From Phylloscopus collybita (Eukaryota > Chordata > Aves > Passeriformes > Phylloscopidae), in assembly GCA_027886175.1 (NCBI GenBank), contig JAJNNQ010000024.1, positions 28,499,001-28,563,000 on the forward strand: 64,000 bases of DNA, written 5' to 3'. A program made the position numbers and the translations under genes. Position 1 is the stretch's first letter. The number at the start of each line of letters is the position of its first letter. The notes beneath the pieces are model-generated. The model was not told where the DNA came from. It saw only the letters and a list, made by a program, of their open reading frames with translations, and made no database searches. Below, piece by piece: positions 34,601 to 45,200 of the stretch.

Positions 34601-37600
34601 ATTCCCTTAGGGATAGTGGTTCCTACTACTGCACAGTAGCCCCACTGTGCCTTCTTTGCTCAGGGGATGCTTAAAACAGAGCATTCCTTCTCTCATTTGC
34701 ACAGTGGACCTTAATGGTCTCTCTTTCAGGAAGGCAGAGTAACATAATTAATTAATTTCTTAATTCCTAAAGGTTGCTTTAACTAGGATCAATGGAGCTA
34801 ACCAGTCTTCTATCTCCCCACATTACTACCTCAGAATGCTGCAACCCCTCTGGCCTGCCAGACAACTTCAAAAGCATAAGCAGAGTTCTCTGCACATTTG
34901 TGAGTTCTTTTTCACTGTTCTATGCAGATCAGGAACTAAATCTTCCAGCAGATCAGCTATCTCCTGCAGGGTTCCAAAAGCAGAACAATCTTTGGCCTCC
35001 TCACACCTGGCTTGAACCAACTCAGAGAGAGGAATGTGAAAGGAGCCGCTTTAACTGTTGTTCATGCTCAACTCCCAGACAACATTTGATGCACAGGATA
35101 ATAAAACATCATTTCACTGACTTACCTTATCAAAAAACCTGCTTAGTTTGACAGCATTGGATGAACCTGCAGCCAGGTAACGAGGATTGGTGCAGTCCTA
35201 GAAAACCCAAAGACAACAACAAATCAAGCACAAGGAAGTCAGTGCAAGGAAGCCAAACACAAGGAAATGAACATCCCCTTTCCCCTGACACACATCATCA
35301 GCGAGGGAAAACAATAGACCTGCTGATTTCTGTTCCAGTCACTTCAGAGAAAAGACTTAACTATTCTGTGAATCAACTGCAGCATTCCAAGCAACCCCCC
35401 AAATGCTCCACATCTTCCTTCCATACCAGCTATACAGCCAGGCAGTGATTTGCACGGGCTACACCTGAGATTGGGAGTGTGTATACAAGCATTCACACAG
35501 CATGTATGTATATTTTTATACCCACAGATATATATATAAACTCATCTATATAAAGTCATCTTCATGCTTCATTCAAAGAAGTCTACATGAGAGCTATGAA
35601 TAAGAAAATTTAACTCCCAGCCAACAATTCTTAAGTGACCTTATCTAATATCCCTTACATCTCCCTAGAGTGAAACAAAGATATCTGTTTCATCAAGCAA
35701 GGGGCACAGCCAACCAACCATGTGAATGACTGGCACTACCAGAAAAATCTCCAAAAGCCAAATTTTTATTACAACATCTTTACTTACTAAAAACTGGACT
35801 CACTGCCATATAAAAGGAAAACAACAGTGATGACAAGGATACTAACCAAATTTATCTCTTCAGCATTGAAATCCTCAGCCAAGAATGCTGTTCTGGTCAA
35901 AACTTCATTCCTCTTAGCTTCTGGGATCTGATCCAGTTTAGTTCCTATTACCAGCAGTGGGATCTGGTTATCACCAAATTGTTCATGGTCATAGTCACTG
36001 GAAATAAATACAATCCCGAGTGAGGCAATGGCCATGTAAGTGGGCACAAGTACCTTCCCCATGCCTCTCAAAAACCAGTAATTTCTGTATTAATGGTCCA
36101 TTTTTCTAAGTTAAAATGTGCAGTATCTTTAAATTAAGGAAGGGCTTCTGCATCTAAGTCACTACATAGAAATCCAGGCTTCAATCATTATCCCTAGCTA
36201 GGATAATCACTTGTCTGTCATTTTTACCTAAACCAAGCTTTCTAGCAAGTAATTTTACAACCAAAAGCAAAAAATTGAGCAAGGAATTGCTAGTGGCTGA
36301 ACATCTGTCCTTGACAGAAGTTTAACTTTTGAAAATTAAAACAATTGTGAAGAACCTGTCTGTGGAGACACCAGAGAATTTTGCAGTTTATACAATGCAA
36401 ATCTCCTTCCCATCTCCTGTGTTTCTACAGAAACACCTGTGTACTAGAACAGACAGATAAACAATTGATAATCTTCCCACAAAAGCTACTCCTTGTTATT
36501 GCCTTCCTGCTCATGTGTGAGGTTTAGCAATGATTTTAAAACCTCCTTGACTAGATGGATGACAGGAGCACAGAGGTACAGGAGGAAATCCTTGACAAGG
36601 TGTTGGAGAAATAATTATGAACGTGCTGTTTAAGCAGAGTTTTCTAAGCTCTTTTAGCCACGCTCCTAAAATAATTCCCCCATCACCCAAACCAAAAATG
36701 CATGAAGTGAACTTCCTCAGCCTTGCTGCATGGAGGGAATGCTGCTTTGCCCAGACACATCATCCCTGTACAATGGCATCTCTCAGTACAGACAGAGAAA
36801 TCTCGAGTTAACAGGGACTTGACCAACTCTCATAGAGGCCTCAGACAAATAAAGGATGCAATAAACATCTTTTCCCAGATGAGAGAACCAAGCAGCCTTA
36901 AAGATGAACAAAGACTTCTACAACTGCTTGGAATTACCCTGTCTGAGCTCTGCATGTATGTTTTTCACTCACCCATTTGTCACGAGAACCCCTGTTGGAG
37001 CGACATCTCTGTTGAGTGCTTCCAAAGACCAGCGATACAAATTCTGGGATGATTTCTTGTTGGTCAAGTCATGCACTAAAATTATCCCTGGAGTGAAAGA
37101 CAAGACAGCAAGATGCCATTTAAAGATACACACTCTCTTCCTTATCTTACCAAAATGACACCTGCAGGTTCCCAGATATCTGAGAATTACGTAAGGGATG
37201 TATAACCAGTTCAGTTACGGTGAATAAGTAAGGCTGAATATATCAGGATGCAACAGGTTTTTTAAAGCTGCTTATCAAGAACTGGCTAAGAGCTAAGAGA
37301 AAAATCACATGAAAGCAGGAAACAAACAGCCACCTCAGGGTTTAATCTGCAAAAGGCTCACAGGCATTCACTGATTCTGTCTACATCTCATGATACTGAA
37401 ATTCTATATTACTGCAGCAGAAAATTTAGCCTTTCTCTGGCAAACATAATTATTTTTTGTCACACCATCTATAAAGTTTAAAGGCTTTTTCTTCGTTTCA
37501 AAAGAGTTCAGAGAGAACTATTGCTTTCCTGCATTTTCAAGAATTAGTGCTATATACTTGGGGAGGTATCCAAAGGGGAAACAGACACTGATAAAACTTC

Positions 37601-40600
37601 ACAGTCCACTAAATGGCTGGTAGAAGCATGAATTAATAAGACTTATTGTACTTAAGATTAGGTTTCTAGCATTTTTCATTACTGTGAGCCTTCAAAATGT
37701 AAATTCTGAGACAGAGTCAGGCTTCCTAGCTGTGCTATTAACAGACACCCACTTCTGATAACCAGAGTTCCTAACTCAATTACCAACTCCTGCTAGCAAA
37801 TTTCTTCTATTTATTCACACCTTCTGCAATATGTGGAATGTTCCCACTTCCTCCAGACTTCAAACTATCATCAATTCAAGGACAAAACGGAATGATACCC
37901 CTTATCTGCATCAGGATTCATTCTCAAAACACTTCACAGCCTACAGGTGGAAAAAACTCACTAATTCAGTCTTTCACCTTAACTCCCAGAGGTGCCATCC
38001 ACTGTACACACTATGAACAAACCACATTTCCACAAACATTTTCCACTACCCCACATGACCGTGCACCCATGAGAATTCCCAGCATATCACAGCTATAGCC
38101 CTATTTCAAGGCATTTATCTCAGTAACAGTATAAAAAGGCAACTCTGCTGCGTGTCCACCCCCAATACAGCAACAGACTCAGAGGCACTGCTGCACAACC
38201 TGTGAGAAACACCCTCCACCTCCACACACTCTCCCTCAGATACATTTTTGATTGGTCAGTTCCCTTATCTGCTTCACCTAAAACCTGCACAGTTATTTGC
38301 ACCAGCAGAAGAAGACTGTCAACATCCAAAAGGAGCAGGCAGGACCAATGACTACTCAAAGAAATGCTCCTCCCACAGCAAGGTCTGCAAGCCAAAGCTT
38401 TACTGCCCAGTCACTGTCCTCAGCTATCAGAGTCCCCACACCAGGTGGAGAGTCAGCAAAGAAGAAGATCTGTGGATAATCCAAAACCAAACCCAGCCCT
38501 GTCAACAGCCAGGCAGCCTGCACAGCTGCTGCCACAACCAAACACTGACTGGTTTTCTTTTCAGACCACTGCAAGCCCAGAAAGCACAAGCAGTCAGGCA
38601 GAAGGAATGCATTCATCTTCTCTTCTTAAATCAGGTCAAGCAGAGGCAATTTGTGAGACAAGCTCTAATGGAGAAATTAATCTAATGAAAGAAGCAAGGC
38701 CCAAGGTTAACTACCAAAGTCAACACTCTTCATATGCAAGCTGTCTAATTAGTATCTTTTGGGCAGTGGAGATAAATAACTCTATTTTAATGTCATCAAT
38801 TATAATTCAGATGCGTGAGTCTAAGATTTCATTTCCTAATGGGCTGTTCTAAGGTATTTCCAAGTCTGACCCACACTCCCTGGCACACTGTAGATTTGGT
38901 ATCAAAAAGAAATCAATTTTTTTCATGTACCAAAGAGGCTTGGTTTGAGGGCACAACTCTACTCAAGTCTTACATACAGAAATCTGGTTAACAGTATAAG
39001 CAAGAAGCACCTAACAGAGTTTTCCCTGAGAAAGAAGGAAGAAATAACTAGTTAATCACAGACCAAAAATGTTTATTGTGTGGTTTAACATGTTATTGAA
39101 AGGCCCTCAAATGAGTGGGAATAAGCAAAGAGAATCAAACAGAACACTTGAGCCAGATTTTCAGAAGCAGTTGTTAGTCTGATACACATCTATTTTTAAT
39201 GAACTATCCAGGGATGATAAAAAGTAACAATTGAAATACTGCATTGTTATGTTTATAATCTCTTATTTGCATTTGTTAGAGACACAGATGAACTACTAGG
39301 CCTTTAAGACAATATCTCAACAGAAGGCACAAAATACTACTTTCTACCTATGCAGCAAGTTGCAAGACTCAACTCTTAAAAATAAGTTGGTAAGCTAAAT
39401 GAGCAGAGGCAGGATGGTTATCAGCATATAGCAGTTCAAATTTGCCAGGGTAGGATGTAACTATCAAAGTTCATAAAAATTGAAATAATAATTTCTCTGC
39501 TTTATAACAGAACAGTTAAAAAAATATCAATCATAAAAAAATCTTAAATAAATTATATTGGGGCAGTATATCAGATTGGGAAAGGTGAAGGCAACCACTG
39601 CACCTTCAAAGCCTTCCTGCTGTGCCAGCTGCACAAGACTGAAGGGAAAGGCTGATAGAGCTCATCTGCACAGGTCTGCCTGAAATACCTGCCGTTCATA
39701 ACTGCAGATAAATGGTATCTGCCTACAAATGGTATCAGGTTTTTTCCTGCATAAATCAGAAAGGAAAAACAATGCAGCCCTCAGCCAGGCTGCTTGGAAC
39801 TCTGCCCCAGAACCAAGGGACAGCTCCTAACAGAGACAGTAGTAAAACCATATGTACACCAAGCAAACTCACCATTCAGCAAATTATAGAACACTGCTCG
39901 TGTGCTTTTCACACTGGTGGCACTGCCCACGGAACCTCCGACATCCCACAGCTCAATGTAATAGGTCTTCTCTTCTGGAGTTCCTTCTTTGTAGTCATGG
40001 ATCTGATGGGAAATTCACATCATACATAACTACAGCACCATGTCACAGGGGTTAATCCACGACACAGACACTTTCAGCTGGAAGGATTGTTGCACTTGGA
40101 TAGAAACTTGGGAATTCTCATGCTGACACTATTTCAAACCTCTGAAGCGGAAGAGAGATGGAATGAGTACCAGGCAGCAGCCACTGGACACCACAGAGAC
40201 AGAGATCACCACCTCATGTGAGATGGAGCCTAGTGAGTAAACAGGGAGCATCCTTTGCACCTCAGCATGGAGCAAACCCAACATCTCATGATGTGCTTAG
40301 CGTTTTGCTAAAGCAAACGGAAAAATTAAGGTCTTGACTTCTCACCATTGTTAAAACCCACATGGCAGCACTGCAAGAATATTAACCCAGGTGACAGACC
40401 TGGATTCCAACTGACCACATCCTTTTCCTTCCCAAATTCTGACATCTCAACTGAATTAATTAACAGCCTCTGCCCCCAGATCTGCTGAGTAGTTTTGCTC
40501 CACAATCAAACGGGACTGCCATGTTCCTCTCCTCAGATTTTGGAAACACATTCCTAACTGAGGGCAATGCATTTCAAGGAGAATGCAGCAAAGAGTGATG

Positions 40601-41902
40601 TAGGAAAAAAGCATTTATCAATGTCCCATGAGGGCTGTAGGCTGGGCCAAAGAACTGCTGGATGAACATTCTCATTCTTCCCACAGCAGGTCCTGCAGCA
40701 AGTAGTCAGGAGGAGAAGCAACCCCCTGGTCACAATTGTCACCAAAACCCAGGAAATAAACTCTCTAACCCAGTTAGGTTAGAAAATCAACACTAATTTA
40801 TTCAGCACTGAGGTACCTGAGTAGCACTTCACCAAACGTGTACATCACAAAACTTACAACTATTTATACATTTTGGCAAACAAAGGAATGAGCCAGTGCT
40901 CATTGGCTTACAAGTTACGCAGTTCTCTTCATTAATTAGTACTCTGTCTTCTATTGCTTATTGATTTCTCACTTCTCATGCTAACTAGCCCACATTTTCA
41001 GCCTTTTTATTATCTTTTGCCCAGATAGGGAGAGCCTTATTAACTGTTAGTTTCTTTTTTACCTCTGCTTTCTGTAACATGTCTTTGTGGTTTATAAATT
41101 CAGCGTTCCCAGTGTCTAGGTCTCACCAATAAATTTCTCCTGTTAATTTCCTCACCCAGGTGTACAAGCACTGAAGCACGTCAGGCCCTACATTTCAATT
41201 CGTTTTTCTAACACACGAATATTATCCAGAGTTTTCCTGTGTTCCCACAACCTAAATGAGCAAACTGTTTTCCCCCCACTGTGCCTGGCTGACAGCTTGG
41301 CTGTTCCCTGCCTGTTTCTCAGGGAACTGGCCACCCTGTGACTTGTAACTACCAGCGACAAATGTCTCGTCTGATTGTGACAACCCTGGAAAGTCAAAAC
41401 TTGCTTACACAAGTGCTTGGCTCACATTTGACGCTACTTGCATCAGAAGATTAAGCCCTCGGCAAAAAACCACATGATCAAAGTACACCTCCTTCTGGGG
41501 CGGTAAGTAATTAAAACAAAAAGTCAAGGCCCTTTCCTTCCAGTCAGGCTCAGGGCCACCAAGAGGTGCATGTCACCTACTCGCACATCCACGGAGCAGC
41601 CCACTGTCCAGGACGGGTTTCCCAGCACCTGGTTGTGGCACAAGAGGTGAACGAGCGACGATTTTCCGACACCTGCAAGTGCACAGAGAGAGAACAACTC
41701 CTGGGAGGCGCTGCCAGGGTTACAGGTGGAGAGGCCGGGAGCGGCACTGAGTGAACGCGGGCGATCCCGGCCCCTCAGCGGGTAACGGGGAGGGAAGCGA
41801 GGAGCAGCTCCCCGAGGAGCGGCCCCAGGACACACGGCCTGGGGACACGGACTCACCGGAGTCGCCCAGCACCAGCACCTTGACCCTGTCCAGAGCCGCC
41901 AT
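31582..41902 (-). CDS. RABL3: Rab-like protein 3, complete, 8 exons, 236 aa
   Basis: RABL3 is an atypical Ras-superfamily GTPase; published work links it to KRAS prenylation through RAP1GDS1 and to lymphoid development. The exons are 41857-41902, 41581-41672, 39873-40002, 36973-37087, 35847-35997, 35126-35197, 34246-34284 and 31582-31647, all GT-AG with matching phases, summing to 711 bp including TGA. The 236 residues equal the human length. Visible motifs are the P-loop GDSGVGKSS (13-21), WDVGG (65-69, the RABL3-type variant of DTAGQ) and the guanine-binding GTKLD (146-150). The C-terminus ends LKNLHYD with no prenylation cysteines, as is usual for RABL3. The start is supported by the TISU-like context. 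It is head to head with GTF2E1 across a shared promoter. Confidence 0.97.
31648..34245 (-). other. RABL3 intron 7
   Basis: A 2.6-kb intron. I see no named repeat or gene in it. Confidence 0.75.
34246..34284 (-). CDS. RABL3: RABL3 exon 7 (residues 203-215)
   Basis: It encodes [13 protein letters not shown], 13 codons. The acceptor is TTCCCAG and the donor GTTTGT. Confidence 0.95.
35126..35197 (-). CDS. RABL3: RABL3 exon 6 (residues 179-202)
   Basis: It encodes [20 protein letters not shown] then FFDK, 24 codons. The acceptor is TTCTAG and the donor GTAAGT. Confidence 0.97.
35847..35997 (-). CDS. RABL3: RABL3 exon 5 (residues 128-178)
   Basis: It completes Gly128 and encodes [40 protein letters not shown] and [10 protein letters not shown]. 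The acceptor is TTTCCAG and the donor GTTAGT. It contains the guanine-specificity motif TKLD. Confidence 0.97.
36973..37087 (-). CDS. RABL3: RABL3 exon 4 (residues 90-127 plus two bases)
   Basis: It completes Gly90 and encodes [20 protein letters not shown] then [17 protein letters not shown]. The acceptor is ACTCCAG and the donor GTGAGT. Confidence 0.97.
37088..39872 (-). other. RABL3 intron 3
   Basis: A 2.8-kb intron. Open frames of 145-162 codons around 38248-38852 on the plus strand have no recognisable family and no conserved features. Confidence 0.75.
39873..40002 (-). CDS. RABL3: RABL3 exon 3 (residues 47-89 plus one base)
   Basis: It encodes [40 protein letters not shown] and LLN. 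The acceptor is CCATCAG and the donor GTGAGT. It carries the WDVGG switch II motif. Confidence 0.97.
40003..41580 (-). other. RABL3 intron 2
   Basis: A 1.6-kb intron about a third of which is a solo LTR (40737-41213) in the sense orientation. Confidence 0.8.
40737..41213 (-). mobile_element. Solo LTR of an endogenous retrovirus, about 480 bp
   Basis: On the minus strand the element starts TGTTAGAAAAACG and ends GGTGACA, so it has TG...CA termini. It carries, in the right order, a CCAAT box (about 40905), TATAAATA (40861-40868), an AATAAA signal (40797-40802) and a T/G-rich U5-like end. Flanks read ATTCG(TG) before and ATTGTG after, an imperfect target-site duplication. No internal gag-pol-env sequence is present on either side, so it is a solo LTR. 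The family cannot be named with certainty. Confidence 0.72.
41581..41672 (-). CDS. RABL3: RABL3 exon 2 (residues 16-46)
   Basis: It completes Gly16 and encodes [20 protein letters not shown] then [10 protein letters not shown]. The acceptor is TTGCAG. The donor is GTAGGT, a little weaker than consensus, but it is required by the phase of exon 3. Confidence 0.95.
41857..41902 (-). CDS. RABL3: RABL3 exon 1 (residues 1-15 plus one base)
   Basis: It encodes [15 protein letters not shown] and the first base of Gly16; the donor is GTGAGT. Human begins [16 protein letters not shown]. The P-loop is split by intron 1 (184 bp). Confidence 0.96.
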
Positions 41903-41905
41903 CTT
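41895..41905 (-). promoter_or_regulatory. RABL3: YY1 / TISU-like element over the RABL3 start codon
   Basis: The minus strand reads AAGATGGCGGC across the ATG. This is the YY1 core and matches the translation initiator of short 5'UTRs (SAASATGGCGGC) at all but its first base, which is A here. Confidence 0.7.
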
Positions 41906-42159
41906 TACCCAGCCTAGCAACAACGCCTAGACACCGCGGCACCCGCCAATCGCGGCGCGCGTTCTTGCTGCTTCTCTCAGCCTATTGGCTGCATGCTCGT
42001 GCGGCCAGCGCACTTCTCACTTCTGATTGGTTTACCCTGGTGAAGGCGGGAAGGCGAGGTGCGGTACGAGCAGGCGATTGGCTCGCTTCCCTGTCGCTCG
42101 CCGCGCCGTGGGGCGCGCGAGGCGCGGGAAGGGAGGGGGCGGTGCGGCGCACGCGCCGC

Positions 42160-42257
42160 CGGCGGGGCTGACGGCAGAGGCGCGCGCGGCGGTGACGCGG
42201 GTGGCGGAGCCGCTGGAAGCGCCGCCCGGAGCCGGGAAGAGCTGGAAGCGGCGCCAG
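42160..42257 (+). other. GTF2E1: GTF2E1 non-coding exon 1 (5' boundary unknown)
   Basis: GC-rich sequence ends in GCGCCAG followed by a strong donor GTCAGT at 42258. It lies at the right place for the first exon of GTF2E1, whose first coding exon begins with an acceptor 7.8 kb downstream and carries 30 nt of leader. No ATG occurs in this stretch. The transcription start is an estimate. Confidence 0.55.
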
Positions 42258-45200
42258 GTCAGTGCCGGCCCCGGGGAGCGGGGTGGTGCCTGCGGCCCGC
42301 GGAGGCCCCCGGCCCGGCGCTTGGGTGCCGCAGAGCGGCCCGCGGGGCCCGAGCTCTCCGCACGTTGTGCCCGTCTGGGCCCCTTCCTCGCCTTGGCTCC
42401 TTCCCACCGTTTGCCGTTCCTCCTGCGGTGTTTGTTGAGGCTTCTTCTTTGTTTTGTTTTGTCTTTATTATTTTTTTTTTTTTAAGAGGTACTGCTGACC
42501 TCCTGTCGTCCTACAGAAACCTACACAATTCGATGTTTAAACCTCAACACATAAAAATGGGTAGGGAATGGGAAGCTGTGCAGACGACATCGGAATTTTC
42601 TCCTGTGACTGGCGTTAAAGCTTAGTCTGCTGTTATAGTCCGGGAGGTGTGTGTAGTTCGTAATTTGAAGGGAGATGTAGGGTTATGGGCATTGAGGAGC
42701 TGCTGACTGGTAAAGTGAGCTCATTCCTGTTTGCCGGGTTTGAGCCACCCAGCCATTCAGTTTTCCAGGTCAGCAAGGTGAGGTTTGTGGTTTTTTTTTT
42801 TTTTTTTCTTTCTTTCTTCTTTTTGGTTGTTTTCTGGGGCTTTTTTTAAATTGTTTGTTTGTTTTTGTGTGTTACATTTCTTCTGGCCTCAGGAGCCTGC
42901 TGGTTCCCTAAAGAAGCCGGCGAACATCACCTCTCCTGGTGGCACCGGGCTGCTGGTGGATGGGCCCGGCTAGCAGGCTTGGCCCTTCCAGGCGGCTCAG
43001 AATGAACAAGGAAGGTTCTGAAAAGGCTCTTCAGCCCTGCACAGCTAAGGTGCACCTTCATGAAGTCTAGCTAGCTCAGTGCTTTTCATCCTCAAAAGGT
43101 GGAGTTTTTTCTTCCATCTTTTCCAGTGCAGTGTTATCTTCTCTTACTGCTGGTTCTGTTGCTCGTCAGAGTTCACCACCAGCTCATTAAACTGTTGAAA
43201 AACATAGCAAAAAGGAGGAAAAAAAGTCTTTTTCTACCTTTAAGGGATCAGTTTGGTGCAGGGGATGGTGTTGTGAGGGCAAATCCATGTGCCTGGGAGA
43301 GGAGCACATGCCTTTCTGGCAGGAATGAGGCTTGATGGGAATTGCATTCCTGCTTCCCACTTCCTGTGACATACAAGCTCACTTTCTCACAGGATTCTTT
43401 ACTCTTCTAAACGAGAAATTATGTTAATTAAAGCTAATCTGGTGTCTTGTTACTTAGTTTCTTTGTTTCTTTATTGTTTATATCCATGGTATATACCCAC
43501 TTGCTGGCACTCTGATGCACTGAAACTGTACTGAACCCAATACTTCTTAATTTTTTGTTGTCTTTCTGGAATTTCCGAAAGGCAGTATTGCTCACATTAT
43601 CTATCTTGATGAAAAGTGTGGTGTTTCAGGTCTTACTGAATCCGTAAAGTGAAAAGCAATTACTGTCAGAAAAGTAGAAAGAGTGCTGGGGTTAAGCCCA
43701 CTGTACTTCATTGTAATCATGACTTCCTAGGCTTGGTATGTGAGAGAAATGATCTTACTTTCTTCCCTTTAAACAAACCCCCAAAACCTTACAACTGCAT
43801 TATGTGAGGGCCAATGCTCACACATCTCCAGAATAACACATATTTTCCTGGTAGGTTCAGATCAGAGTGTAAATTTTAAGAGGCATTGGTGTCCATAATT
43901 AAAGTTTTCTAGTGCCCTCACATTACAGTTAGGTCAATTTTGCCACCGTGTGGGGAAAGCTTCCCACTCATCTACATCCTTAGCCATGCATTCTTTTTGC
44001 ATTGGCTCTAGTCTGGTAACATAAATTATTCAATTCTTGAACTTTTCCCCTTTGCCCTCTCTGAAATGTTGCACTTTTTTTTAAATTTATTTTGGCATGT
44101 TAGGTTGTTTTTTTTTTTCCATTTTTTATCAACTTGATTCACATTTCTTCGTGAATAGTGAACTGCCAGAATTAGGACAGAAGGGTGGGGCTTGTGGCTG
44201 AAGGCAAGGAAGGAAAATTAAGATGTCCTTAGGGGAGGGAAGGTGTAATTTGACTTAAGCTGCAACAGGAAGTTTCATCCATTTGTGTACGTGCACACAG
44301 GTGGTCCTTTAATTTCCTGACACCTTGCTATTGTTTATGCTGGGTTAAGATTATAAAAGTGATTGGGAATTATATCCTGAGCCTGCATTGTTCAGTTTCT
44401 GCCTGGTGTGGTCAAACCTTGTGGCCTTATTACATCTGGCTCTGTGTTTTCACTTGTGAAATTAGGGGGAAACGCCCTCATTTCAGCCAGGCCCCTCAGC
44501 CTTTCTGTGTGCATCCTGAGTGAAGAAAACCCTTTGATACCTGTGGTCTCCTGGTTTCAGTTTATGGAAAGCCAACAAGAAGATGGGATTTCAGTGAAAG
44601 CAGGTTGTTTTCTGCTCTCATACTTCAAGGCAGGTCTTGCAATGAAAATACACTATTTCTTATCAAGTTGTAGTGCAGGAGGAAGGCTGAGCAGCAGTGT
44701 TCATGAACTCTCCAGGGAATGAAACTCAGTAAGCTCTTGATAAAATGTCAGAAGTCTTTATTTTGCAACTGATGTGGGATAAAGGGAGTTCTGGGCTCAA
44801 TACAGAGAAATGCAAGTAAAAACAAGACTTGAAAGTGGAAGATTCTGTGCCCTTTTCTGGAAAGGATGAGTAGTGTCTGAAGTTAGATTGTACAGATGTT
44901 GAAAATCTTGATGGCGTGTTTTCCATGGCATGTTTTCAGAAGTGTAGTTCTGAAATGTATGCCTTCCCTTGTTCTCAGGAAGATTCAGGATTGCTTCTCT
45001 TAGCTTAACCACATCATCTTCTGAAAGGCAGAATTTTACATCTGGTTAGAGCGAGAGACTACAAAACTGGGATCTGGTGTTTGCAAGTGACAGCTGGAGC
45101 AGGATATGGCATGCACTGGCTCCAGGAAGCCTGTGGTACCTGCCACATTTATGGGTGAGGGGATTCTCTTTTTATAACCTGATTTTGATTTCACCTGAAG

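Larger units (their letters stand above)
34285..36972 (-). other. RABL3 introns 6, 5 and 4 (apart from exons 5 and 6)
   Basis: These introns run 34285-35125, 35198-35846 and 35998-36972. They look like unique, A/T-leaning sequence; a short TATA dinucleotide run lies near 35525. Confidence 0.7.
41840..42300. promoter_or_regulatory. Bidirectional CpG-island promoter of RABL3 and GTF2E1
   Basis: GC- and CpG-rich DNA spans the 355 bp between the RABL3 start codon (41902) and the end of GTF2E1 exon 1 (42257). Four CCAAT boxes lie within 136 bp: CCAAT 41946-41950 on plus, and ATTGG (CCAAT on minus) at 41984-41988, 42026-42030 and 42077-42081. An NRF1-like GCGCACGCGC lies at 42147-42156, a GC box GGGGGCGG near 42135-42142, and an E2F-like GGCGGGAA at 42045-42052. 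No TATA box is seen. This is the usual layout of shared housekeeping promoters. Confidence 0.88.

Noticed and set aside
38248..38852. 145- and 162-codon plus-strand frames
   Set aside because: Antisense to RABL3 inside intron 3, with no motif or homology that I can recognise.
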